Source: Dyadobacter flavalbus (GTDB lineage Bacteria; Bacteroidota; Bacteroidia; Cytophagales; Spirosomataceae). From it: 64,000 nt of DNA. Below the pieces are notes generated by a model, which worked only from the letters and a program-made list of their open reading frames with translations, did no database searches and was not told the DNA's origin. Of this stretch, positions 37,820 through 45,612 are shown piece by piece (positions within the stretch are counted from its first letter, which is position 1; each line of letters begins with the position of its first letter). The position numbers and the translations under genes were made by a program. The DNA is taken from the NCBI RefSeq assembly GCF_006149045.1, contig NZ_VBSN01000038.1:1-64000 (forward strand), in the 5' to 3' direction.

Positions 37820-38359
37820 TCAACGCCAGGCCAATCCCAGTCCCAAACCTGCATATGAGGCAAATAGATTGGCAAGTAAAGGTGGCGTGTAGCGGAGTTT
37901 CAGGATATAAATCCATTTTCCTGTAACCACATGCAAACGAAAACCCGCCAGCGCGGATGGTGTAAACAGCCGTTGTTTGCTGGTTCCGGCGTATAGGTCA
38001 TTGTCATAGCGATCTACGGCAAAACCGCCCAGACCTGCTTCAAAGTAGCTTTCAATCAGATAATGGCCTGGATGAAGAACGCAGGATTTTCTTTTATAAG
38101 GATTCAGTACAAAGCAGTGTGTCAATGCTCCGGAAAGGGTAGGGCTGCGGAATGTGTTTTTATTAACCGCGCCAAGTCCTGCCTGAACATTCCAGAATGA
38201 CCTTTTGAAATAGCCGAATGCTGCTTCCGCGATGGCTGCACCTTTTGGCGTGATGCCGAATAACTCGGCACCGAAGGCGCCCCGCACACGCGTGTAACAG
38301 GGCTGCGCCGCGGCAGTTTGCGCACAGAAAATCAGAATGAAAAAAAAGTTCGGGAACAC
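37820..38359 (-). CDS. Small putative outer-membrane beta-barrel protein
   Basis: About 179 residues when started at a GTG at 38359, which gives a signal peptide (FPNFFFILIFCAQTAAAQ); the open frame reaches an ATG at 38494, but those 45 extra residues would place the signal peptide inside the chain. The rest alternates hydrophobic and glycine-rich strands (VQAGLGAVN, YFEAGLGGFAVDRYD, LLANLFASYAGLGLGLAWR) ending in an aromatic residue near the C-terminus, as in small porin-like barrels. No family recognised. It is convergent with susCD. Confidence 0.6.
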   Translation of the reverse strand: MFPNFFFILIFCAQTAAAQPCYTRVRGAFGAELFGITPKGAAIAEAAFGYFKRSFWNVQAGLGAVNKNTFRSPTLSGALTHCFVLNPYKRKSCVLHPGHYLIESYFEAGLGGFAVDRYDNDLYAGTSKQRLFTPSALAGFRLHVVTGKWIYILKLRYTPPLLANLFASYAGLGLGLAWR

Positions 38360-38639
38360 AGGTCTGAGGCTTTGCCTTTCAACGAGCGAAGCAAGTCCGT
38401 AAGTATGTTGGAAGCTGCAATTTTGGCCGTTTACATCTATATTATAATATTTTATGACAATGCGCTTTTCAGTACCAGTAAGCAAGGCGATCATGCTTTT
38501 ATTTAATCACATCCATTCATTATACTATAATTTATGATCAGAAAGGTTTTGCAATTGCATCCGCCATTGCTATTTTCGCTTTCACCAGTTAAATAAATAG
38601 TTCCAGCTATAACAACCCGGATTGCTGGAAATAGCTGCT

Positions 38640-38669
38640 TTTGCTGGCAAACTAAATTGTGTACTTTTG
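38640..38669 (+). promoter_or_regulatory. Bacteroidota-type promoter for the GH51 gene
   Basis: TTTG (38640-38643), an 18-bp spacer and TACTTTTG (38662-38669) match the sigma consensus TTTG-N17-20-TAnnTTTG exactly. The -7 box ends 29 bases before the ATG at 38699, which supports that start over the upstream ATG at 38657. Confidence 0.75.
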
Positions 38670-38698
38670 ACACTAGCAACATTTACATCATTTCTCTT

Positions 38699-40240
38699 AT
38701 GAAAAAAAAGGCGCTTGCGTGGCTACTGAGCTGGGCAGCACTCACCTGTAGTGCGCAGACAAAAATTATTCTGGACCCGGATCTGACGAATACCAGGATC
38801 AGCAAACACATATACGGCCATTTTGCGGAGCACCTTGGCAGAAGCATTTACGGCGGGGTTTATGTAGGAGAAAACAATACCCTAATTCCTCATACTGCCG
38901 GCATACGCAACGATATTGTTGCTGCCCTGAAAGAACTGAAAGTGCCGAACCTGCGCTGGCCGGGCGGATGCTTTGCGGACGCGTATCAGTGGAAAGACGG
39001 CATTGGTTCCAAAAAAGACAGGCCCAGCATGATCAATGCGTGGTGGGGAGGAACAAAAGAAGACAACAGCTTTGGAACGCATGATTTTCTGGACCTTTGT
39101 GAACGCATCGGTGCAGAACCATATCTTGCAGGAAATGTCGGCAGCGGTACGGTAAAAGATCTCTCGGACTGGGTATCCTATGTCAACCATCCCGGAGGAA
39201 GCCCTATGGCCGTGCTTCGCCAGCAAAACGGCAGAGAGAAACCCTGGAATGTAAAAATGTGGGGAGTCGGAAATGAAGCATGGGGATGCGGCGGAAACAT
39301 GACTGCCGAGTACTACGCCAATATTTACCGCCAGTATGCCACTTTTATGAATGACTGGAGCAAAGATGCCAAACTCTTCCGCGTGGCATCCGGGGCCAAT
39401 GACGGTGATTATCACTGGACGGAAACATTGATGAAAAATATTCCGCTGACCATGCTTTCGGGCGTTGCATTGCATCACTATTCGGTTCTCGACTGGAAAG
39501 ATAAAGGGCCGTCTGTGGCTTTCAGTGAAGCGCAGTATTTTAAAACCATGCAGGAAGCCTGGAAAATGGAGGAGTTTGTGACCCGCCACAGCACCATCAT
39601 GGACAAGTATGATCCCGACAAAAAAGTAGCATTGCTGGTCGATGAATGGGGTGGCTGGTACAATGTGGAGGAAGGCACAAATCCCGGGTTTTTGTATCAG
39701 CAAAATACAATGCGCGACGCCATGATCGCTGGCCTCACTTTGAACATTTTCAATAACCATGCCGACCGGGTGCGCGGTGCAAACCTGGCCCAGATGGTGA
39801 ATGTTTTACAGGCGGTAATTCTTACCAAAGATGAGAAAATGCTGTTGACGCCTACTTACCATGTTATGAAAATGTATAACGTTCATCAGGATGCCATGCT
39901 GGTTCCGGTTCAGATCCAGGCGCCCGACTATCAGTTTGGAGAAGAAAAGCTCCCCGCGGTTTCGGCATCGTGCTCACGGGATTCGTCCGGCAAGCTGAAC
40001 ATTTCCCTGACCAACATTGATTACAGTCGTTCGAATGAAGTGACCATACAGTTGCGGGGGGAAGCTTATTCCAGAGTTTCCGGCCAGATTCTGTCATCTG
40101 CAAAAATGAGCGACCATAATACCTTTGAACAGCCGAACAAAATTGCTGTTGCCGATTTTTCAAATGCCAGGCTGGAAAAGCAGGTTCTGAAACTCACCAT
40201 TCCGGCCCACTCGGTCATCGTACTTAAAGTAGAAAAATAG
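38699..40240 (+). CDS. Alpha-L-arabinofuranosidase, GH51
   Basis: 513 residues from the ATG at 38699 (signal peptide MKKKALAWLLSWAALTCSAQ); the ATG at 38657 lies upstream of the mapped promoter -7 box and is unlikely. GH51 marks: IYGHFAEHLGRSIYGG near the N-terminus, LRWPGGCFADAYQWKDGIG, the acid/base Glu193 in GVGNEAWGCGG and the nucleophile Glu316 in LLVDEWGGWYN. A C-terminal beta-sandwich follows the TIM barrel (about 400-513). It removes terminal alpha-L-arabinofuranose from arabinan, arabinoxylan or their oligomers, in the periplasm or exported. It is likely regulated as a single gene. Confidence 0.95.
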   Translation: MKKKALAWLLSWAALTCSAQTKIILDPDLTNTRISKHIYGHFAEHLGRSIYGGVYVGENNTLIPHTAGIRNDIVAALKELKVPNLRWPGGCFADAYQWKDGIGSKKDRPSMINAWWGGTKEDNSFGTHDFLDLCERIGAEPYLAGNVGSGTVKDLSDWVSYVNHPGGSPMAVLRQQNGREKPWNVKMWGVGNEAWGCGGNMTAEYYANIYRQYATFMNDWSKDAKLFRVASGANDGDYHWTETLMKNIPLTMLSGVALHHYSVLDWKDKGPSVAFSEAQYFKTMQEAWKMEEFVTRHSTIMDKYDPDKKVALLVDEWGGWYNVEEGTNPGFLYQQNTMRDAMIAGLTLNIFNNHADRVRGANLAQMVNVLQAVILTKDEKMLLTPTYHVMKMYNVHQDAMLVPVQIQAPDYQFGEEKLPAVSASCSRDSSGKLNISLTNIDYSRSNEVTIQLRGEAYSRVSGQILSSAKMSDHNTFEQPNKIAVADFSNARLEKQVLKLTIPAHSVIVLKVEK

Positions 40241-40260
40241 CATTTACATCTGCATAGACA

Positions 40261-40319
40261 AACAGATTGTCAAAGATTCAGGCGCGAAATGAGCACGCGT
40301 ATCCTTTGACGATTCTGTT
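40261..40319. terminator. Possible bidirectional hairpin between convergent GH51 and MarR-GNAT genes
   Basis: AACAGATTGTCAAAGAT (40261-40277) can pair, with small bulges, with ATCCTTTGACGATTCTGTT (about 40301-40319). The loop is about 23 nt and no long T-run follows, so termination strength is doubtful. Confidence 0.4.
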
Positions 40320-40357
40320 AGAATCTGTTTCCGGATTGGCTGGAACGTAACCGGAAA

Positions 40358-41332
40358 TTAATGGATCCGGGAATAGCGCTGGCCAAGATCGGCTTCCATC
40401 TGAATATTACAGCGTTCATAGGGCGTCGGATGTCCTGTAATTTTCTTGAAACCCAGCTTTTGATAAAGATTGATGGCCGGCTTCAAAATGGTATTGCTTT
40501 CCAGATACACCTTTTTCCCACCCAGCTCCCGGGCTTTGTCAAGTGCCGATTGTCCCAGAAGCCAGCCGATATGCTTGCCTTGCATGGCAGGAGCGACGGC
40601 CATTTTGGCAAGCTCAAAATCCTGTTCTCCGTCCTTTATTCTGATCAGTGCACATACGCCGACCGGCTGCCCTTCGTACAAAGCCACAAAAATATGCCCG
40701 CCTTTTTTTAAAATGTAGCCTTCGGGATCATCCAGCGATTTGTAATCCGCTTCTTCCATTTTGAAATAGTACGAAATCCATTGTTCATTCAGCGACCGGA
40801 ATGCCGATGCGTATTCCGGTCCGTAGTCAACGATCTGCACTGCTGTGCTTTCACGCTGCTTCTTCTGTTCTGAAACCCTCCGTAGCAGCGACTTTTGTTG
40901 CAGCAGATATTCCCAGTCTTCAATTGCCTTCCAGAGATCATGGCCAGCCTGCGAGGCAATGGATTCAATAGCCGCATCTACATCCAGATACTGATCCTGG
41001 ATTTTACGCTTGTAATTTTCACCTTTCTCCGTTAGGCTGACCATCGTTCGCCTGCCGTCCTGCGCAACTTTCCTTTCCTGAACAAGCCCGTGTTTGATCA
41101 TTTCCCGGATGATTTTACTTACGGAAGGATGCGAGTGGCCAATTTCCTCGGCAATTCCCGTTATCGTTTTTTCATTACTTTGCGATAGGGTATAGAACAC
41201 CGGAAACCACTTGGGCTGCAATTCCATGTCATATAGCTGATAAATGGCGGCAGCGTCTGTTGTAATTTTATCAGTAAGCATCCGCAGCCTGCTGCCGATG
41301 GCTTTTTTACCGGCTTCTTCAAAAAACTTCAT
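40358..41332 (-). CDS. MarR-family regulator fused to a GNAT acetyltransferase
   Basis: 324 residues from the ATG at 41332 (MKFFEEAGKKAIGSRLRMLTD); an ATG at 41362 would add 10 residues but falls within the -7 promoter box. Residues about 1-145 are a MarR winged helix (GIAEEIGHSHPSVSKIIREM as recognition region, then a KVAQDGRRTMVSLTEKG wing), and about 165-320 a GNAT domain (KMAVAPAMQGKHIGWLLGQSALDKA as acetyl-CoA loop, then NLYQKLGFKKI). Such fusions are common in Bacteroidota; what they acetylate is not known. A promoter and ATTACG direct repeats immediately upstream suggest autoregulation. Confidence 0.9.
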   Translation of the reverse strand: MKFFEEAGKKAIGSRLRMLTDKITTDAAAIYQLYDMELQPKWFPVFYTLSQSNEKTITGIAEEIGHSHPSVSKIIREMIKHGLVQERKVAQDGRRTMVSLTEKGENYKRKIQDQYLDVDAAIESIASQAGHDLWKAIEDWEYLLQQKSLLRRVSEQKKQRESTAVQIVDYGPEYASAFRSLNEQWISYYFKMEEADYKSLDDPEGYILKKGGHIFVALYEGQPVGVCALIRIKDGEQDFELAKMAVAPAMQGKHIGWLLGQSALDKARELGGKKVYLESNTILKPAINLYQKLGFKKITGHPTPYERCNIQMEADLGQRYSRIH

Positions 41333-41341
41333 ATGTAAACA

Positions 41342-41391
41342 ATTACGTAACTGATTACGCAAATATAATCAGGTTAAATGAATCAATCAAA
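41342..41391 (-). promoter_or_regulatory. Promoter and probable operator of the MarR-GNAT gene
   Basis: On the minus strand TTTG (41391-41388), a 20-bp spacer and TATATTTG (41367-41360) fit the Bacteroidota promoter. Just downstream ATTACG occurs at 41342 and 41354 on the plus strand, a 12-bp direct repeat, with the first copy inside the palindrome TTACGTAA (41343-41350). Sites overlapping the transcription start are well placed for MarR-type autorepression. Confidence 0.65.
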
Positions 41392-41598
41392 AAGCGGAAT
41401 GCTTTTTGAATATGAAACTGAAAATCCTGTTCAGTTAGCCGGATAACAGGTCGAGTAAATAAAGGGTGATTTAAGATTTTCAAACGGTTTGCCAATTGAT
41501 CCGGTTTAATTCCTTCAAAGAGCCTCAGTGCAGCTACACCTGTAAGATTGCATCAGAAATTAGCGCCGGGCCGCGGAGTAGGGGAATATGGCGATGCA

Positions 41599-41644
41599 TA
41601 CTTAAAAGGGCCTAAAAGCATATGCTTGAAGGCCCTTTTAAGTA
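41599..41644 (-). terminator. Long near-perfect palindrome terminator after the leucine-rich T9SS gene
   Basis: TACTTAAAAGGGCCT (41599-41613) pairs perfectly with AGGCCCTTTTAAGTA (41630-41644), and the inner 16 bases hold another palindrome, AAGCATATGCTT. The arms are A- and T-rich, so the hairpin can terminate transcription in both directions; it lies 27 bases from the stop of the minus gene. Confidence 0.85.
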
Positions 41645-41670
41645 TATAAAAGCTTGTTTGTAACATAGCA

Positions 41671-44415
41671 TCAATTGGCTATCAGTAATTTCAAATGCTC
41701 GGTAGCTGTTGCGGAACGGACTTTCAGCAAATAAATGCCCGGATTTAAGGTGTGTCCTGAAATGTCTACTTCGGTCTGATCTGATTTCTTGGTTTGTTCA
41801 GCGGGAGCAATGTCGTATGTCCTTCCGAGTTTATTGATCAGCTGCAGCGATACGGCGCCCTCATGCCGTTTTGAAAGTCTGAGGATGAATTGTTTCCTTA
41901 CCGGATTGGGGTATATGCCGGACTTCTGGTTTTCCATTTCTGAAAACAAGGAAACAGGCCGGACTTCCTGACTGATCCGTGAACCGGCATCAGTCGGCCT
42001 GTGTGTGACAATAACCAGTTCAGGTGCCTGGCCCAACGTGTTTTCTTTACTTTGAAATACGAGTTTTTTATTAACGAACGTCCTGTTTTTAAGCATGATG
42101 CTTACTAATTTATCACCTGCTACCTGGGACTGTACAAATTCAGTCACGTCAATATCACGGTAACCGGCTGCATTGTTGACGGTTGTGTAGGTCAGCGGTA
42201 CGGTACCACTTGCCGGGGCGTTGTTCCATGTAATTCCGGTTTCTGTCCAGGCATCATTGTCAACAGCATATGCACTCAGATTGACCTTCATCGTGCTTTC
42301 AACATTATAGCCGTAAACACGGATTCTGGCCGAAGAAACCTGAATGAGTCCGGTCAGCGGAAATTTCAGGTAAGTATTTCTGGTAATGTTTTCCTCGCCG
42401 GATTTTACAATCAATTCCCCGGACGTCCCGAAGTTTTCATCGGTAAAGCTTGCATGTACATAGGCATCTGCTATGACAGGAATTGTAAGCGTTGAACGGA
42501 TGTACTCCGAAGCCGGTACAACTTCAATGGCAGCCACCGTAGGCAAGTCGGCTGCGCCACTTGAGAACAAAATGTTTAAGGTCCCGTCCGTAACAGTGAG
42601 ATAAAATACTTCTTCAACGGCTGCCAGTGCGCCGTTTGCTTTGGCATAAATATCATAGTTTTCCAGCTTTCGGCTGCCTTCCATATCCACATTGAACATT
42701 CTTTTTCCTGCGCCGCCCGGTCTGCCTTGCGGAGATCCAAACCAGATTTCAGCAAAATGCAGCACCACGGCATAATCGCCGTTCACAACAGGTATGTTGT
42801 AACTGAAAGCTGCCGCGCTCCGTTCGGTCCGGTAAAGCGCATTATTGCTGGTATATTTGATTTCGCCCGACGGAATGGCATATGTACGGTCTGTGCCGCC
42901 AAAGTACTGATCGGAACTGAAAGTGCGGCCGTCATCAGCAGTAATGCTTTCCCCGCCGGCATTGATGCGTACCGTAGTCAGCTGTGCAGCCGGTGTGATG
43001 GTAAGCACTACGTTCAGGAAGGCGGTACGATAGCCCGGTGCCTGAGCGGTAACAATAGCCGTGTAGCTGCCGGGCGCAAGACCTGCTGTGTTGACGCTGA
43101 AAGACAAGGAACCCACTTTGTCGGTTACAGGAATGATCAGCCATTCAGAGTCCATAGACGGTGTCAGCAATACACCGGGATTTCCCGAATCGGAGATTGC
43201 CAGTTGAATGGATTGAGGGCTGGGGGCGGCGCCTTCTGCCACTGTAAAAAACAGCGTATCAGCAGAAAAACTGAATACCGGTAAATCACGGCATGAATCG
43301 TACAGTTCGTTAAAACTGCTGCACCCCGGCGCATTGCCTTCAATCATCATAAAATCCTCGCCCTGCACTTCCTGAAAATCACACACCGGCTTCAGGTCAC
43401 ATACACTCAGCCTGGGGTTTCCGGCAATAGTTAGGAATCTGGTGACAAAATGTTCATTGCGCTTTCCGATGGATACAAGGTTCTGCAGGCCGTTCAGGTT
43501 GGTCAAAGAAGCATTCTGGATCAATGTCAGGTTCTGGCCGATGGAATCGAGTTTTTCCAGACCATCCACATTTTCCAGCAGTGCATTGCTGTTTAATTCC
43601 AGTGAGCCCAAAAGCGTGGACAGATTGTTCAATCCCTGCAAGTCGGGCAGGGCAGTGTTATGCAGTACAAGATCTTCTGCCAAGTACGTAAGGTTCTGCA
43701 GCGATGCCAAGTTTTTGATAGGCGTATCCCGAATGATCAGACTTCCCAGATAAATGGTTGAACCCGGCAACGCAGCACCAATGCTTTTCAGCTTTTCAAG
43801 CCCGTTCAGGTTGGTAAGTTTTAAAGCGCCGAGAATGGAAAATGTCATCCCGGTACGGGTCAGATTGTGCAGCCCCTGCAAACTCGTAAGTGCGTGAAGG
43901 CTGACCATGCTGATGCGCCCGTTGATCGATGTGATATTCTGCAGCCCGGCCAGATTCTGAACGTTTATTCCATACAGGTCGATGTCTTTGCCAATGCTGC
44001 GAAGGTTTTGCAAGGCAGCCAGACTGGTCAATTTGGCAGCAGGACCAAGGTTCAGACTGCCACCAATTTCCGTCAGGTTTTCCAGTCCGCCAAGGTTCGT
44101 CAGCCCGGAATTATACGTGTAGAGGTTGCCTTTGATGGACGTAAGGGTTTCGAGGCCGTGCAGGTTGGCCAGCCCGAAATTATCGGTAATTTCAAGATTT
44201 CCCGCGATGGAAGTAATGCCATTCAGGGCTTCCAGACTCGTAACTTGATCTTTGCGGATAATCAGGCTTGCTTTAAGTGCCTTGCATCCCGGATAGCGGT
44301 TGGGGAAATTGTCAACAGCACCCTGGCTTTCAAAAACCAGATTACGGTTAGGACATTGTGCCATGGCTGTCCCGACAAGGACAAGCAGGCTGAAAAAAAG
44401 GTATAATGTTTTCAT
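41671..44415 (-). CDS. Secreted leucine-rich-repeat protein with malectin, DNRLRE and T9SS sorting domains
   Basis: 914 residues. A signal peptide (about 1-19, LLVLVGTAMAQ) is followed by a receptor-L-like leucine-rich region (about 22-355) built of units such as NLHGLETLTSIKGNLYIYN with a 22-25 residue period, then a BACON/Ig-like strand-rich domain (about 378-478), a malectin domain (about 480-630, VRINAGG), a DNRLRE/CBM96-like domain (about 645-805) and a T9SS type A tail (about 833-914, YPNPVRKQF...GIYLLKV). The C-terminal cassette is the same as in the 4268 and 24587 proteins, but more diverged. Predicted surface adhesin or glycan-binding protein; no enzyme domain. Confidence 0.9.
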   Translation of the reverse strand: MKTLYLFFSLLVLVGTAMAQCPNRNLVFESQGAVDNFPNRYPGCKALKASLIIRKDQVTSLEALNGITSIAGNLEITDNFGLANLHGLETLTSIKGNLYTYNSGLTNLGGLENLTEIGGSLNLGPAAKLTSLAALQNLRSIGKDIDLYGINVQNLAGLQNITSINGRISMVSLHALTSLQGLHNLTRTGMTFSILGALKLTNLNGLEKLKSIGAALPGSTIYLGSLIIRDTPIKNLASLQNLTYLAEDLVLHNTALPDLQGLNNLSTLLGSLELNSNALLENVDGLEKLDSIGQNLTLIQNASLTNLNGLQNLVSIGKRNEHFVTRFLTIAGNPRLSVCDLKPVCDFQEVQGEDFMMIEGNAPGCSSFNELYDSCRDLPVFSFSADTLFFTVAEGAAPSPQSIQLAISDSGNPGVLLTPSMDSEWLIIPVTDKVGSLSFSVNTAGLAPGSYTAIVTAQAPGYRTAFLNVVLTITPAAQLTTVRINAGGESITADDGRTFSSDQYFGGTDRTYAIPSGEIKYTSNNALYRTERSAAAFSYNIPVVNGDYAVVLHFAEIWFGSPQGRPGGAGKRMFNVDMEGSRKLENYDIYAKANGALAAVEEVFYLTVTDGTLNILFSSGAADLPTVAAIEVVPASEYIRSTLTIPVIADAYVHASFTDENFGTSGELIVKSGEENITRNTYLKFPLTGLIQVSSARIRVYGYNVESTMKVNLSAYAVDNDAWTETGITWNNAPASGTVPLTYTTVNNAAGYRDIDVTEFVQSQVAGDKLVSIMLKNRTFVNKKLVFQSKENTLGQAPELVIVTHRPTDAGSRISQEVRPVSLFSEMENQKSGIYPNPVRKQFILRLSKRHEGAVSLQLINKLGRTYDIAPAEQTKKSDQTEVDISGHTLNPGIYLLKVRSATATEHLKLLIAN

Positions 44416-45136
44416 AATCGTGAAGAATTACTGGATTTTATCTGTTCGTTTATCAATGTTGAAAGTTGATCGTCAGCTTGTTATACTATCCGGATGGCTC
44501 CTTTATTTATCAGATAAATCATTTCTGATTGAACGGTTTTCCCGTACGGAAAGGAAGACTGTACAGATTGCTTTCTTGGTTTTTTCTGAACAGGGGCAGC
44601 GTGGTTTCTTTCGGCTGTTAAAGGTATTTCGCCGGATATTTTCACGCACTTCGCTGGCCTTTATCGACGCCACCCGGCTAAGATAAATGCTTTGTAGAAG
44701 CGTTTGCTTTTTCCTCCGCGTATGCTGGTTGCTTCACCCGGACGGCTTTTTGTAAGGCTTATTTTTTTTCGGCCTGTTGGGTACTAAAAACACGACACCC
44801 GGATTGGCGGACCGGAAAGTACATTTTCAAGTTTATGGCAGATGGCCGTGCTGTATGCCCTGCCAACCAAAGAGGTATTGGTAAGCAGGACAATGCTTGA
44901 ACTTCAATCAGATTTGCTCCTTACATGACTCTGAGTACATAGAAAAACAGGATCACTTGATGTATTTAAAATGCTCTTGGTAATTTGCCTTTTGTATGTA
45001 AAACACCATTCATTCATCCCGGTTTTTGCTCCCAGGTACAGATCAGGCTAGTGCCTTAATTTAGACTTTGTAAAAATTATTGGAATTGAAATTGTAGGAA
45101 TAATTGTTTTATTGTGTTGACCAAACTATACTCTTT
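44416..45136. other. Intergenic region of about 720 bases
   Basis: It lies between the divergent leucine-rich T9SS gene and a small plus-strand gene. One plus-strand stretch near 44833-44925 reads ALPTKEVLVSRTMLELQSDL, faintly like a LytTR segment, but no HxSxLVN part follows, so I do not call it. No promoter box or terminator was found. Confidence 0.4.
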
Positions 45137-45385
45137 ATGACCGTACGTAATACTCCTAATAAATTCAGTGATGAAGAAATGCAACTTATTGAGCAGCATC
45201 AAAAAAGAAGTGATGCCTTGACGGAGAAGCACGAAGCAGAAATTTTGAACAGTGAGAAAAATAATGAGAGTGAGGAATTTAAATCTAAAATGCTGTTGCG
45301 TCATGCATCCGAATTGATCAATTTGTCGCACGAATTCCTGAATTTATGGATTGATCTTGTTGAAAAGCAGAAGAAACCCGAATAA
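45137..45385 (+). CDS. Small charged protein of unknown function
   Basis: 82 residues from the ATG at 45137 (MTVRNTPNKFSDEEMQLIEQ); an upstream in-frame ATG at 45104 adds 11 hydrophobic residues and seems less likely. The sequence is rich in Glu and Lys and predicted almost wholly helical, with a possible coiled coil over about 12-50. No signal peptide and no recognised family. It precedes the PAS kinase by 227 bp in the same direction; whether they are co-transcribed cannot be told. Confidence 0.55.
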   Translation: MTVRNTPNKFSDEEMQLIEQHQKRSDALTEKHEAEILNSEKNNESEEFKSKMLLRHASELINLSHEFLNLWIDLVEKQKKPE

Positions 45386-45612
45386 TAGCTTAATGCACCG
45401 ATAATGAATGATATATATTAAAAGATGATATTTCCTTGCCCTGCTCCGGAGCCTGAAATTTTCGGAAAGTCAATTGATTAAACAGACATGCTGTTTGTCC
45501 ATTTCCAAAATGTGTATTTCATGCTTCCTGTATTGGAACAATATTTTAATTACTGCTTAAAGGCAACATTTACTGTCCTGAATACAAAAGAATGTAATAG
45601 CAGTGAGTAAAT

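Noticed and set aside
33120..40240. A compact polysaccharide utilisation locus of SusC/SusD plus GH51
   Set aside because: The barrel gene between is convergent, the GH51 gene has its own promoter and no HTCS or ECF regulator is present, so a single locus is not demonstrated.
44833..44925. Possible second LytTR fragment (EVLVSRTMLELQSDL)
   Set aside because: Only about 20 residues resemble the domain, no HxSxLVN core follows and a stop comes at once; too little to call.
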